6,789 nucleotides of DNA, taken from positions 1 to 6,789 of the forward strand of contig CALLME010000243.1 in assembly GCA_938007945.1 (NCBI GenBank), written 5' to 3'. The notes under the pieces were generated by a model. The model did no database searches, was not told the DNA's origin, and worked only from the letters and a program-made list of their open reading frames with translations. Each line of letters begins with the position of its first letter. The stretch's first letter is position 1. Shown in pieces: positions 1 to 5,991 of the stretch. The position numbers and the translations under genes are program-made. Source of the stretch: an uncultured Caulobacterales bacterium. GTDB lineage: Bacteria; Pseudomonadota; Alphaproteobacteria; Caulobacterales; Maricaulaceae.

Positions 1-1
1 A

Positions 2-271
2 GACGTGGTTGGCGACAGCGAAGCCGCGCAAGAAATTAAAGACGAAGCCAATAGCTGGACCCCGTCTGGACAGAAGAAAAAAGGCGCGAAACGCGGCACT
101 GCGACCCGCCGCATTTTGGAAGTCGCCGACGGCGGACAAGAACCATTTGGTGGCAATATGGCCGCTGTGCTCGCAGACCTAGAAAAGAAGATGTTTCTCG
201 CCGCTGAAAATCTCGAGTTTGAAGAAGCCGCCAGATTGCGCGATGAGATTAAGAAACTAGGCGGGGAGTAG
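2..271 (+). CDS. uvrB: UvrABC excinuclease subunit UvrB, C-terminal fragment
   Basis: This is the 3' end of a gene whose start lies left of the window; the frame is open to the first complete codon. The in-frame GTG at position 5 is almost certainly an internal Val codon. UvrB is the damage-verifying helicase-like subunit of nucleotide excision repair, working in the cytoplasm with UvrA and UvrC. The last ~30 residues carry the UVR motif (LEKKM, then AAENLEFEEAARLRDEIKKL), the two-helix segment with which UvrB binds UvrC, and it ends four residues before the stop as in UvrB. The preceding ~40 residues are a polar, Lys/Gly-rich linker (SGQKKKGAKRG) typical of the flexible stretch before that motif. 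UVR motifs also occur inside UvrC and in ClpC/McsA-type proteins, but there they are not normally the extreme C-terminus after such a linker. The helicase domains are outside the window. The gene converges on the kinase, and I see no convincing terminator in the 78-bp gap. Confidence 0.85.
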   Translation, partial: DVVGDSEAAQEIKDEANSWTPSGQKKKGAKRGTATRRILEVADGGQEPFGGNMAAVLADLEKKMFLAAENLEFEEAARLRDEIKKLGGE

Positions 272-349
272 AGGTCAAGCTACAAGGTTTGATTAGCTTA
301 AAATAGCCTATACCCGCTCAAATACGAGATAAGACTATCGCTGAAAAAT

Positions 350-3300
350 TTACCCCGTTCTCCTCATCTTAAAATTTAAAGACTGCATCATCGGGTCGAC
401 CTTTTTGGCTTTCGCGCTGTGGTTTTTCAGCTCTAAGCTCTCGGCTTTAATATGCCCCCATTTAGACAGAACGGTTTGCACAGTTTTGCCGTTTAAGGGT
501 TTGACCAAGAAATCATCCATGCCGACCGCTACGGCGAGGTCCTGATCTGCGCCGAGCGCATAGGGCGAGAGGCAAATAATGGGCGTGCGGGGCGCATTTG
601 TCTCTTTTTCAAAGCCGCGTATGGCACGTGTGACTAAGAAACCATCAAGTTTACGCAATTGCACATCAAGCATAATAAAATCAAAACTGACCGTTTTGGC
701 TTGCTCCAAAGCCGCTTCACCGTCCTCTACGCTGTGGATTTCAATAGAACTGTCTTCCAAGAAGGTCGCAAGGACATGGCGTGTGGCGTTATTAGCTTCC
801 GCCAGCAGGATGCGTTTCTTACGCCGCGCAGGCACAGGTGCAGCCTCCACGGGTCGGGTGCGTAATTTTGGAACATCGCTATTGACGGCAGCCGCATTCT
901 CCTGCGTCAGCACTTTTCCTAGAGCCTCGAATAATTTTTGACCGACAAGAGGTTTGGACACGACGGCGTCAAAGTGACTGGTTACAATTGCGGCCGCGCG
1001 GTCAATATTGGACAACAAAATCACAGGGATATCGGCAAGGCTGTCGCGCGCGCGAAGCTCTTTTAAAAAGTCAGGCTGCTTTTGTAGACAGCGTTCATCA
1101 ATCACCACGGCTGCAAATGGCGTCCCTGATTTTTTAGCATGGAGCAGGCCAGAAATGCCATCAGAGCCTTTACGCGCAGCAGTGGATTTAAGGCCCCAAG
1201 CTCTAAACTGCGCGGATAGAATTTTCAAACTCGCGGCATTATTATCGATTAAAAGTATATGCGCGGGTTTGAATTTCTTAACCTGAGTTTCCTCGACGCC
1301 GTCAGCCAGTTCAATTGGCAGTTCGACAGAAAAGACTGACCCTTCGCCCATTTTTGAGCGTACAGATATCTGCCCGTCCATGGCCTCGCTCAGTTTTCGC
1401 GATATAGATAGTCCTAGACCTGTCCCGCCGTAACGCTTGCTGCGGCCGCTTTCCGCCTGTGTGAAGTCTTCAAAAATCTTGCTCTGGTCAGCTTCTGAAA
1501 TGCCAATGCCCGTATCAAGCACGTCAAGTTTAGCCCACACCAGTTCACCATCCTTGGTGATATCTACATTAATCAGCACGTAGCCCTTGGCTGTAAATTT
1601 TATCGCATTGCCGACGAGGTTTAGTAGAATCTGACGCAAGCGACCAATGTCAATAATGACGTTTTCAGGTATGGTGGGCGCGTAGCGCACCAAAACATCC
1701 AGCCCTTTATCGCGCGCTTGCGGGCTCATAAGCGTCGCGACGGACTCGACCGCTTCTCGTAAATTTGCAGGCCCTTTCTCAAGCACAAGGGTCCCAGATT
1801 CAATTTTAGAAAAATCAAGAATATCGCCAAGGACATTCATGAGCGCCGCGCCAGAGGTATGAATAGCGTCCACGATTTCAGTTTGGCGCGTATCAAGGTC
1901 CGTTGTGCGACGCAATACATCTGCCATACCAATCACCCCATTCATTGGGGTCCGGATTTCGTGGCTCATATTGGCGAGGAACGCCGTCTTGGCCTCATTC
2001 GCAATTTCGGCTTTGTGCATATTTGCCTGAGCCGCACGCGCATTTTCGCGCGCAACACGTTCGCTCTGCTCCAAGTTTTGGGCGTAAATTTCAGCCGCCC
2101 GCCGCGCACGACCCACACGGATTTGCGCAAATAATGAAAGGATAACACCTAGGAGCGTAAGAATGAGTCCGAGCAAGGTCAAGTTCTCAGCCTCGCCAAG
2201 AACGCCCAACTTTCTCCGCCATTTCGGACGAGTATCTATCTCGGCAGGGCGAGCCGCAGCGGATGCGCTCACCAATGTGTTGGCGGGCGGTGTGAGTTCT
2301 GGGGCCTGCTTCGCCTCAAAATAGAGCTCTTGATTTAATCGTTGGCGCTCAGTTCGGGTTTTGGTGACAGATCCGTATAATCTCTGATGCTCAAGCGCTT
2401 TCCCTACTTTGCCAACGCCTTCATAGGCTGTCGATAAGCCCGCATATATACGCGCTTCAAGCGGCGACCCATTTGAATAGGCGGGGTGGAGCAAAACACT
2501 TTCAAAAATCTCAATTGCACCCTCATAATCAAAGGCGGCCAATTTCATTTCGGCTGAAATGATATCCGCATAAATTTCGCTCGGCCCGTGCCCTATAGAG
2601 GTCCCAAATGTTTTCGCCGCCGTAAGAGGTGTCTTGGCAAGGTCTAATTGGCCATCAGCTACTAAGCTTTCGGCAAGCGTCAAATCCAATTTTGCCTTCA
2701 TGCCCCAGGTTTTAATCGGGTCAGCGCTGACAGCCGCAAGGTATTTTCTGAAACTCAGTGAAGCGTCTTGCGCGAGTAAAAACGCGCGCTCTGTATCGCC
2801 GCGCTCAGAGGCGAGATGGCTCAAACGACGAACAGCATCATGCCTATCGCGTGCAAAGGGCGCCAAAGCTTGAAAATTACTATTCTCAAGCAGAGCTGAA
2901 ATCGCTTTTTCTGCCGCTTCGGTTAGCCCTAAATGCTCCAGTATAAGCGTGTGCGCATAAGCTTTGAAATAATCGCGCAAATTACTCTGTACACCGCGAC
3001 TGTAATTTTGCTCAAGCCCCGCTGCGAGCGCCACATCATCTTGATAAAGAGCCTCTCTGATGAGGGCGATATAAATGTCTGCTTTGAGAGGCTCACCAAT
3101 CGGCGCGTCGAGATAGGGCAGAAGTTTAGGAATGTCTTTAGGGCTTTGCGCCGATGCCGCCTGCCCGCGCACCGCATAATAAAGGGCGAGGTCAAGTCTT
3201 CCGCCCTGCTCCACATTGTAGATATCACCAGACAATCGCGTCCTGATAAGTTTATCAACTTGATTTGGCGTCGCCGGGGCCCAGTGGTCAATGAAAGTCG

Positions 3301-3418
3301 CATGGGCGAGATTAGGCGTTCCGATGAGAAGAGCTGCACTTATACACGCGCTCAATATCACCCCTTTAGCGCGTCTCCCTCGCGGCATATTTTTAGAAAC
3401 TCTGGCGGTCACATGCAT
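350..3418 (-). CDS. Hybrid sensor histidine kinase with periplasmic TPR-like region and two receiver domains
   Basis: A 1022-residue inner-membrane hybrid kinase. Residues 11-40 form a signal peptide (RGRR n-region, hydrophobic core, Ala-His-Ala cleavage site). Residues ~45-370 are helical, with about five TPR-like hairpins (roughly 151-178, 192-227, 241-272, 281-313, 318-351), presumably a periplasmic sensor or protein-binding region. One membrane helix lies at ~412-432, followed by an Ala/Glu-rich coiled coil (436-475). HisKA has phospho-acceptor His486 in [10 protein letters not shown]. The ATPase domain has the N box (Asn604), G1 (DTGIGI, 635-640), the F-box phenylalanines (649, 652) and G2 (GGTGLGL, 664-670), so the kinase core looks active. 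Receiver 1 (~720-838) has acceptor Asp774 and Lys822; receiver 2 (~869-990) has Asp918 and Lys973. Both lack the second acid of the usual pair (Asp725-Asn726 and Glu874-Ala875) and both use Ser in place of the usual Thr. No Hpt domain follows, so any phosphorelay needs a separate partner. The tail (~990-1022) is Lys/Arg-rich. The start could instead be Met11, which gives a more ordinary signal peptide; neither start has a strong ribosome site. The signal sensed is unknown. Confidence 0.93.
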   Translation of the reverse strand: MHVTARVSKNMPRGRRAKGVILSACISAALLIGTPNLAHATFIDHWAPATPNQVDKLIRTRLSGDIYNVEQGGRLDLALYYAVRGQAASAQSPKDIPKLLPYLDAPIGEPLKADIYIALIREALYQDDVALAAGLEQNYSRGVQSNLRDYFKAYAHTLILEHLGLTEAAEKAISALLENSNFQALAPFARDRHDAVRRLSHLASERGDTERAFLLAQDASLSFRKYLAAVSADPIKTWGMKAKLDLTLAESLVADGQLDLAKTPLTAAKTFGTSIGHGPSEIYADIISAEMKLAAFDYEGAIEIFESVLLHPAYSNGSPLEARIYAGLSTAYEGVGKVGKALEHQRLYGSVTKTRTERQRLNQELYFEAKQAPELTPPANTLVSASAAARPAEIDTRPKWRRKLGVLGEAENLTLLGLILTLLGVILSLFAQIRVGRARRAAEIYAQNLEQSERVARENARAAQANMHKAEIANEAKTAFLANMSHEIRTPMNGVIGMADVLRRTTDLDTRQTEIVDAIHTSGAALMNVLGDILDFSKIESGTLVLEKGPANLREAVESVATLMSPQARDKGLDVLVRYAPTIPENVIIDIGRLRQILLNLVGNAIKFTAKGYVLINVDITKDGELVWAKLDVLDTGIGISEADQSKIFEDFTQAESGRSKRYGGTGLGLSISRKLSEAMDGQISVRSKMGEGSVFSVELPIELADGVEETQVKKFKPAHILLIDNNAASLKILSAQFRAWGLKSTAARKGSDGISGLLHAKKSGTPFAAVVIDERCLQKQPDFLKELRARDSLADIPVILLSNIDRAAAIVTSHFDAVVSKPLVGQKLFEALGKVLTQENAAAVNSDVPKLRTRPVEAAPVPARRKKRILLAEANNATRHVLATFLEDSSIEIHSVEDGEAALEQAKTVSFDFIMLDVQLRKLDGFLVTRAIRGFEKETNAPRTPIICLSPYALGADQDLAVAVGMDDFLVKPLNGKTVQTVLSKWGHIKAESLELKNHSAKAKKVDPMMQSLNFKMRRTG

Positions 3419-3426
3419 CCCAATTT

Positions 3427-3446
3427 GAACCTGTTAGGAAAGGTTC
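3427..3446 (-). promoter_or_regulatory. Small hairpin in the kinase leader, over the weak ribosome site
   Basis: Two perfect 6-base arms, GAACCT and AGGTTC, are separated by 8 bases and end 8 bases before the annotated kinase ATG. In the - strand transcript the second arm contains the only AGG resembling a Shine-Dalgarno core for that start. The stem could therefore partly occlude initiation at Met1. A 6-bp stem can arise by chance, so this is tentative, and it loses meaning if translation starts at Met11. Confidence 0.25.
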
Positions 3447-3455
3447 GCGGAAAAG

Positions 3456-3484
3456 GGTTAATAAGATATGGATTTTTATTAACC
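3456..3484. promoter_or_regulatory. Perfect 9-bp inverted repeat upstream of the kinase, candidate operator
   Basis: The arms GGTTAATAA (3456-3464) and TTATTAACC (3476-3484) are exact reverse complements around an 11-bp AT-rich spacer. Their centres are 20 bp apart, about two helical turns, which suits a dimeric DNA-binding protein contacting one face. The repeat sits 38-66 bp upstream of the kinase start and downstream of the operon terminator, where the kinase promoter must lie. The arms contain TTAAC, which resembles half of the CtrA box (TTAA-N7-TTAAC), but the spacing does not fit that consensus. No clear -10/-35 pair could be assigned. Confidence 0.4.
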
Positions 3485-3502
3485 ATGATTCAAATTACGT
3501 AT

Positions 3503-3528
3503 AAAAAAACGCGCCACAGAGGCGCGTT
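3503..3528 (-). terminator. Rho-independent terminator of the coaD-cyclophilin operon
   Basis: Read on the - strand, an 8-bp perfect stem (AACGCGCC with GGCGCGTT) encloses a 5-base loop and runs directly into a run of seven T. It lies about 40 bases after the stop codon of the small cyclophilin. The run after the hairpin on the + strand is much poorer, so it is directional. It implies that the downstream kinase gene is transcribed from its own promoter. Confidence 0.88.
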
Positions 3529-3566
3529 ATTTTGTCTTAAGGCCAAAAGCGGCAATCAAACTAAAA

Positions 3567-4025
3567 TCAGCTGATAACAGCTTTCACAATTTTACCAGGA
3601 TAGCGCGGCGGCTCACCTTTTGGAATGGCGTCCACTGTATCCATACCGCTTTCGACGACGCCCCAAACTGTGTATTGTTTATCAAGGAAAGTCGCATCAT
3701 CAAGGCAGATGAAAAACTGGCTAGAGGCCGAATTTGGGTTTTGTGAACGCGCCATAGAGCAGACGCCGCGCACATGGGGTTCCGCTGAAAACTCAGCCGG
3801 AATCTGCTGTTTTGCGCCGCCCATGCCAGTGCCGTCGGGGCAACCGCCTTGTGCCATAAATCCGTCAATCACACGGTGAAATGTCAGTCCGTCGTAAAAG
3901 CCTTCACCGACAAGACGCGAGATTTGCTCGACATGTTTCGGGGCAAGGTCGGGACGTAGTTTGATGACAACGTCGGACGCATCGCCCGCATTTGTGTCAA
4001 TCGTGAGCGTAAGTGTATCAGCCAT
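3567..4025 (-). CDS. ppiB: Small cytoplasmic cyclophilin-type peptidyl-prolyl cis-trans isomerase
   Basis: A 152-residue protein that is a single cyclophilin domain; it would catalyse cis-trans isomerisation of Xaa-Pro bonds during protein folding. Visible active-site blocks are FHR (49-51, with the catalytic Arg51), FMAQGG (56-61), MARS followed by NPNSASSQFF (91-105) and FLD (113-115). As in many bacterial cyclophilins, Phe113 stands where human CypA has its cyclosporin-binding Trp. Length and compactness match the small PpiB type. There is no signal peptide, so it is probably cytoplasmic. The start is set at MADTLTL: an AGGAG lies five bases upstream, and the domain's first strand begins at once. 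The frame is open 23 codons further upstream, but that stretch would overlap the preceding gene and has no cyclophilin features. It is the last gene of the operon, 35 bases after the lipoprotein cyclophilin and just before a strong terminator. Confidence 0.93.
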   Translation of the reverse strand: MADTLTLTIDTNAGDASDVVIKLRPDLAPKHVEQISRLVGEGFYDGLTFHRVIDGFMAQGGCPDGTGMGGAKQQIPAEFSAEPHVRGVCSMARSQNPNSASSQFFICLDDATFLDKQYTVWGVVESGMDTVDAIPKGEPPRYPGKIVKAVIS

Positions 4026-4030
4026 ATTGG

Positions 4031-4035
4031 CTCCT
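4031..4035 (-). promoter_or_regulatory. Ribosome binding site fixing the small cyclophilin start
   Basis: On the - strand AGGAG is followed by a five-base spacer and then ATG at 4025. This is the best Shine-Dalgarno sequence in the window. It decides against the longer open frame that begins at 4094 inside the upstream gene. Confidence 0.8.
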
Positions 4036-4060
4036 ATTCTATTTGTAATTATGAATTGGG

Positions 4061-4999
4061 TTAAAGTGTGCGGCTTGGCAATTTGATGTCGCAAATATCA
4101 GGATAGGTCCCGTCAGCCTTTTTCTGTGATGCCAGATATTGATCAAAGGCAGGGCTGCTCGCCTTAAGGACTTGGACCTTTGGGCGTTCACCTTCGGAAA
4201 TATCAGCCGCGATGCGCACTTTTTTCATCACGTCAGGGATGAAGCCTGAGTCGTCACCTTTTGTCCCGACTTTAAATTTCGTCAGGTGCTCACGTCCGTA
4301 AACCGTGCTGCCCCAGATTGAATATTCGCGGTCAAGATGTTCGGCCGTGCCGCGCATCAAGAAGAACTGACTATTGCCACTATTGGGGTTTTGACTGCGC
4401 GCCATAGACGTCACACCCGAACAGTGGAGACCGTAAGCCTCAACTTTACCGTCTTTCGTTAGCATGGCTTGCGCCGCAGGTTGGCTCGCAACTGGGAGGG
4501 CTTTATAAAAGCCAACGCCGACTTCGCCTGTTGGGGTCCGGCGCGCATCAATGAGTTGAATAGGCATAGACGGCGGACGACGAAATTTAAACTCAGCTTC
4601 AATATCGGGCAATGAGCTATCCCCCGTACCGTCGCCTTTTGGGTCACCCGTCTGGTTCATAAAGCCGTCAATCACGCGGTGAAACGTAATCATGTCGTAA
4701 AAACTCTGACGTGTGAGCGTCTTGATTTGCGCGACATGCTTCGGCGCAATTTCAGGATAGAGCTCAACACCGATTTGGCCGTAATCCGTATCAATCACGA
4801 GGAGATTTTCGGGGTCCACATCACGCCAAGCCGACGCAGGAGCGTCAAAGCCAGTTTTGGCAGACGTCTTTTGAACGCTTGCCGGTGCCGTCGTGCTTTG
4901 CGGGGATTCGGCCGCACAAGCCGTCATTGAAAAAGCCGCACTTGTAAGTAACGCGAGTGAAAATTTAGAGAGCATTCTTTTAGTCATTGGGCGCATCAT
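4061..4999 (-). CDS. Lipoprotein cyclophilin-type peptidyl-prolyl isomerase with a large insertion
   Basis: A 312-residue secreted cyclophilin. The N-terminus has a basic start (MMRPMTKR), a hydrophobic core and a lipobox-like SMTAC ending at Cys28; Ala at +2 would favour the outer membrane. A Ser/Thr/Ala-rich linker (29-55) leads to the domain from ~60. Active-site blocks are FHR (106-108), GFMNQTGDPKGDGTG (112-126), SMARSQNPNSGNSQFF (198-213) and LDREYSIWG (222-230). Between GTG and SMAR there are about 70 residues, against about 23 in the neighbouring small cyclophilin, an insertion of roughly 47 residues that ends in YGLHCSG. I recall similar inserted cyclophilins in other alphaproteobacteria. 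A C-terminal extension (~260-312) follows, with a Cys at 303 that could pair with Cys193 in the periplasm. The probable role is folding of periplasmic or outer-membrane proteins. The start overlaps the coaD stop (ATGA), implying translational coupling; Met2 or Met5 are possible alternatives. Confidence 0.9.
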   Translation of the reverse strand: MMRPMTKRMLSKFSLALLTSAAFSMTACAAESPQSTTAPASVQKTSAKTGFDAPASAWRDVDPENLLVIDTDYGQIGVELYPEIAPKHVAQIKTLTRQSFYDMITFHRVIDGFMNQTGDPKGDGTGDSSLPDIEAEFKFRRPPSMPIQLIDARRTPTGEVGVGFYKALPVASQPAAQAMLTKDGKVEAYGLHCSGVTSMARSQNPNSGNSQFFLMRGTAEHLDREYSIWGSTVYGREHLTKFKVGTKGDDSGFIPDVMKKVRIAADISEGERPKVQVLKASSPAFDQYLASQKKADGTYPDICDIKLPSRTL

Positions 5000-5496
5000 G
5001 AGTATTTATCCTTTAGGCGGTGCTCAACCTCGGACGTTACAAACTGCGAAACATCACCACCGAGGCGCGCAATCTCTTTTACAAGACGCGACGCAATCGT
5101 TTGAAATTGCGGGTCAGCCATTAAAAATACAGTTTCAATATCCGGGTTAAGCCTGTCATTCATTCCAGCCATTTGGAATTCGTATTCGAAATCCGAAACA
5201 GCCCTTAGGCCGCGCACAATACTGGTTGCACCGACAGATTCAACAAAATGTATCAGTAAACCTTCAAACGGACGCACCTCGACCTCAACATGCTTTCGCA
5301 GAGGCTCTACAGCCAATTCGACCATCTCAACACGCTCATCTAAGCTAAAAAGCGGGTTTTTATCGCGGTTAATGGCGACGGCGACAACGAGCTTGTCACA
5401 CAATTTGCTCGCGCGTTTAATAATATCAAGGTGCCCCAAGGTCATCGGATCAAATGTGCCCGGATAGAGCGCGGTACGAAATTCTGCTTTAGCCAT
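4996..5496 (-). CDS. coaD: Phosphopantetheine adenylyltransferase
   Basis: CoaD transfers AMP from ATP to 4'-phosphopantetheine to make dephospho-CoA, the penultimate step of coenzyme A synthesis, in the cytoplasm. The 166-residue length is normal for the family. Visible motifs are the nucleotidyltransferase signature GTFDPMTLGH (13-22) with the T-x-G-H catalytic box at 19-22, RGLRAVSDFEYE (95-106), and the C-terminal ATP-binding block IASRLVKEIARLGGDVSQF (134-152). Its stop overlaps the ATG of the lipoprotein cyclophilin by four bases, so it heads a coaD-cyclophilin-cyclophilin operon. From memory, this order is common in alphaproteobacteria, often flanked by gyrA and queA-tgt, none of which is seen here. 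No clear Shine-Dalgarno sequence precedes the ATG; a TTATAA box lies six bases upstream, which would fit a leaderless transcript. Confidence 0.97.
   Translation of the reverse strand: MAKAEFRTALYPGTFDPMTLGHLDIIKRASKLCDKLVVAVAINRDKNPLFSLDERVEMVELAVEPLRKHVEVEVRPFEGLLIHFVESVGATSIVRGLRAVSDFEYEFQMAGMNDRLNPDIETVFLMADPQFQTIASRLVKEIARLGGDVSQFVTSEVEHRLKDKYS
5009..5013 (-). promoter_or_regulatory. Ribosome binding site of the lipoprotein cyclophilin, inside coaD
   Basis: AAGGA on the - strand, within the last coaD codons, lies nine bases before the ATG at 4999. With the ATGA overlap it supports Met1 (or Met2, twelve bases away) as the start and coupled translation with coaD. Confidence 0.6.
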
Positions 5497-5502
5497 AACG
5501 GC

Positions 5503-5508
5503 TTATAA
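5503..5508 (-). promoter_or_regulatory. Possible -10 box of coaD
   Basis: TTATAA on the - strand ends six bases before the coaD ATG, placing a predicted transcript start at about the A of the ATG. No good -35 could be matched at 16-18 bases upstream. An alternative, weaker pair further upstream (TTGTCA, 17 bases, CTTTAT) would give a normal leader. The call is tentative. Confidence 0.25.
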
Positions 5509-5538
5509 CGCGCATACGGAAGAAATAAAGCGGAAGTT

Positions 5539-5559
5539 GGTCCACTTTGACAAGTGACC
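5539..5559. promoter_or_regulatory. Imperfect palindrome containing a consensus -35 box, candidate operator
   Basis: In the gap between the divergent coaD and small membrane protein genes, the arms GGTCCACTT and AAGTGACC are complementary apart from one extra C, around a TGAC centre. The + strand hexamer TTGACA (5547-5552) sits at the centre and is a perfect -35 element. The region 17 bases downstream (AAGAGA) is a poor -10, so the promoter is uncertain. On the other strand the same bases give TTGTCA, a -35-like box facing coaD. A regulator bound here could act on both genes. Confidence 0.35.
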
Positions 5560-5604
5560 ATTATCTACTAAGAGAAGATAGGCGTTTAAAAAATTGGTGA
5601 CTAT

Positions 5605-5940
5605 ATGAAGGCCTTCCAACTTTTACTTTTCATCATATTAATCGCCATCATTGGCTATACAGTGGTGACGGTGTCTCGACACGGCCTCAACTTACTGCCC
5701 GTCTTTTTCGGCGATATCGCGAAAATGGGTTGGCCTGGACAATTTAATTTTGACTTTCTAGGCTTCCTTATACTGTCAGGACTTTGGACGGCGTGGCGAG
5801 AAAAGTTCAGCCCAAAAGGGCTTGTGCTCGGTATTTTTGCCTTCTTCGGCGGGATATTATTTTTGTCGGCCTATTTGCTTTATCTCAGCTTCAAAACAAA
5901 CAGTGATATGAAAAAAATCATGCTAGGTGAGCGAAATTGA
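5605..5940 (+). CDS. Small three-helix membrane protein of unknown function
   Basis: A 111-residue very hydrophobic protein. Three membrane helices are visible: ~3-24, ~47-64 (ending in Trp-Thr-Ala-Trp) and ~72-95. Short loops contain RHGLNLLP (25-32), a GWPGQFN turn (42-48) with aromatic and Gly/Pro residues that look conserved, and a basic REKF loop (65-68). The C-terminal tail is short and charged (SDMKKIMLGERN). There is no recognisable catalytic motif and no cleavable signal peptide; helix 1 is likely a retained anchor. I do not recognise a named family. It is read divergently from coaD and is followed at once by a terminator, so it appears monocistronic. Only a weak ribosome site (GGTGA, four bases before ATG) is present. 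Evidence for reality is the coherent membrane topology, clean flanking signals and lack of a competing frame. Confidence 0.8.
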   Translation: MKAFQLLLFIILIAIIGYTVVTVSRHGLNLLPVFFGDIAKMGWPGQFNFDFLGFLILSGLWTAWREKFSPKGLVLGIFAFFGGILFLSAYLLYLSFKTNSDMKKIMLGERN

Positions 5941-5943
5941 GAC

Positions 5944-5975
5944 AAAAAAGCAGGACCGAAACCCTGCTTTAATTC
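5944..5975. terminator. Bidirectional Rho-independent terminator between convergent genes
   Basis: A perfect 8-bp stem, AAAGCAGG (5947-5954) with CCTGCTTT (5963-5970), encloses an 8-base loop. On the - strand it runs into six T, 22 bases after the adhesin stop; on the + strand it is followed by TTTAATTCTT, four bases after the small membrane protein stop region. It can serve both genes, and is better on the - strand. Confidence 0.82.
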
Positions 5976-5991
5976 TTATCATTGGCCTAAA

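Noticed and set aside
272..349. Possible terminator between uvrB and the kinase (AAGCT and AGCTT arms)
   Set aside because: The stem is only five bases with a 13-base loop and no proper T run. I see no supported feature in this convergent gap.
3487..3491. GATTC, a GANTC (CcrM-type methylation) site upstream of the kinase
   Set aside because: A single 5-base site is expected by chance and others occur in coding regions nearby, so it does not support cell-cycle control by itself.
2933..3574. 213-codon open frame on the + strand antisense to the kinase N-terminus
   Set aside because: It lies opposite the coding strand of a clear gene, reads through the control gap and terminator hairpin, has no recognisable domain and a low-complexity basic composition. 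It is a shadow frame.
4026..4094. 23-codon upstream extension of the small cyclophilin
   Set aside because: It would overlap the lipoprotein cyclophilin, adds no domain sequence, and the strong AGGAG site sits at the internal ATG at 4025.
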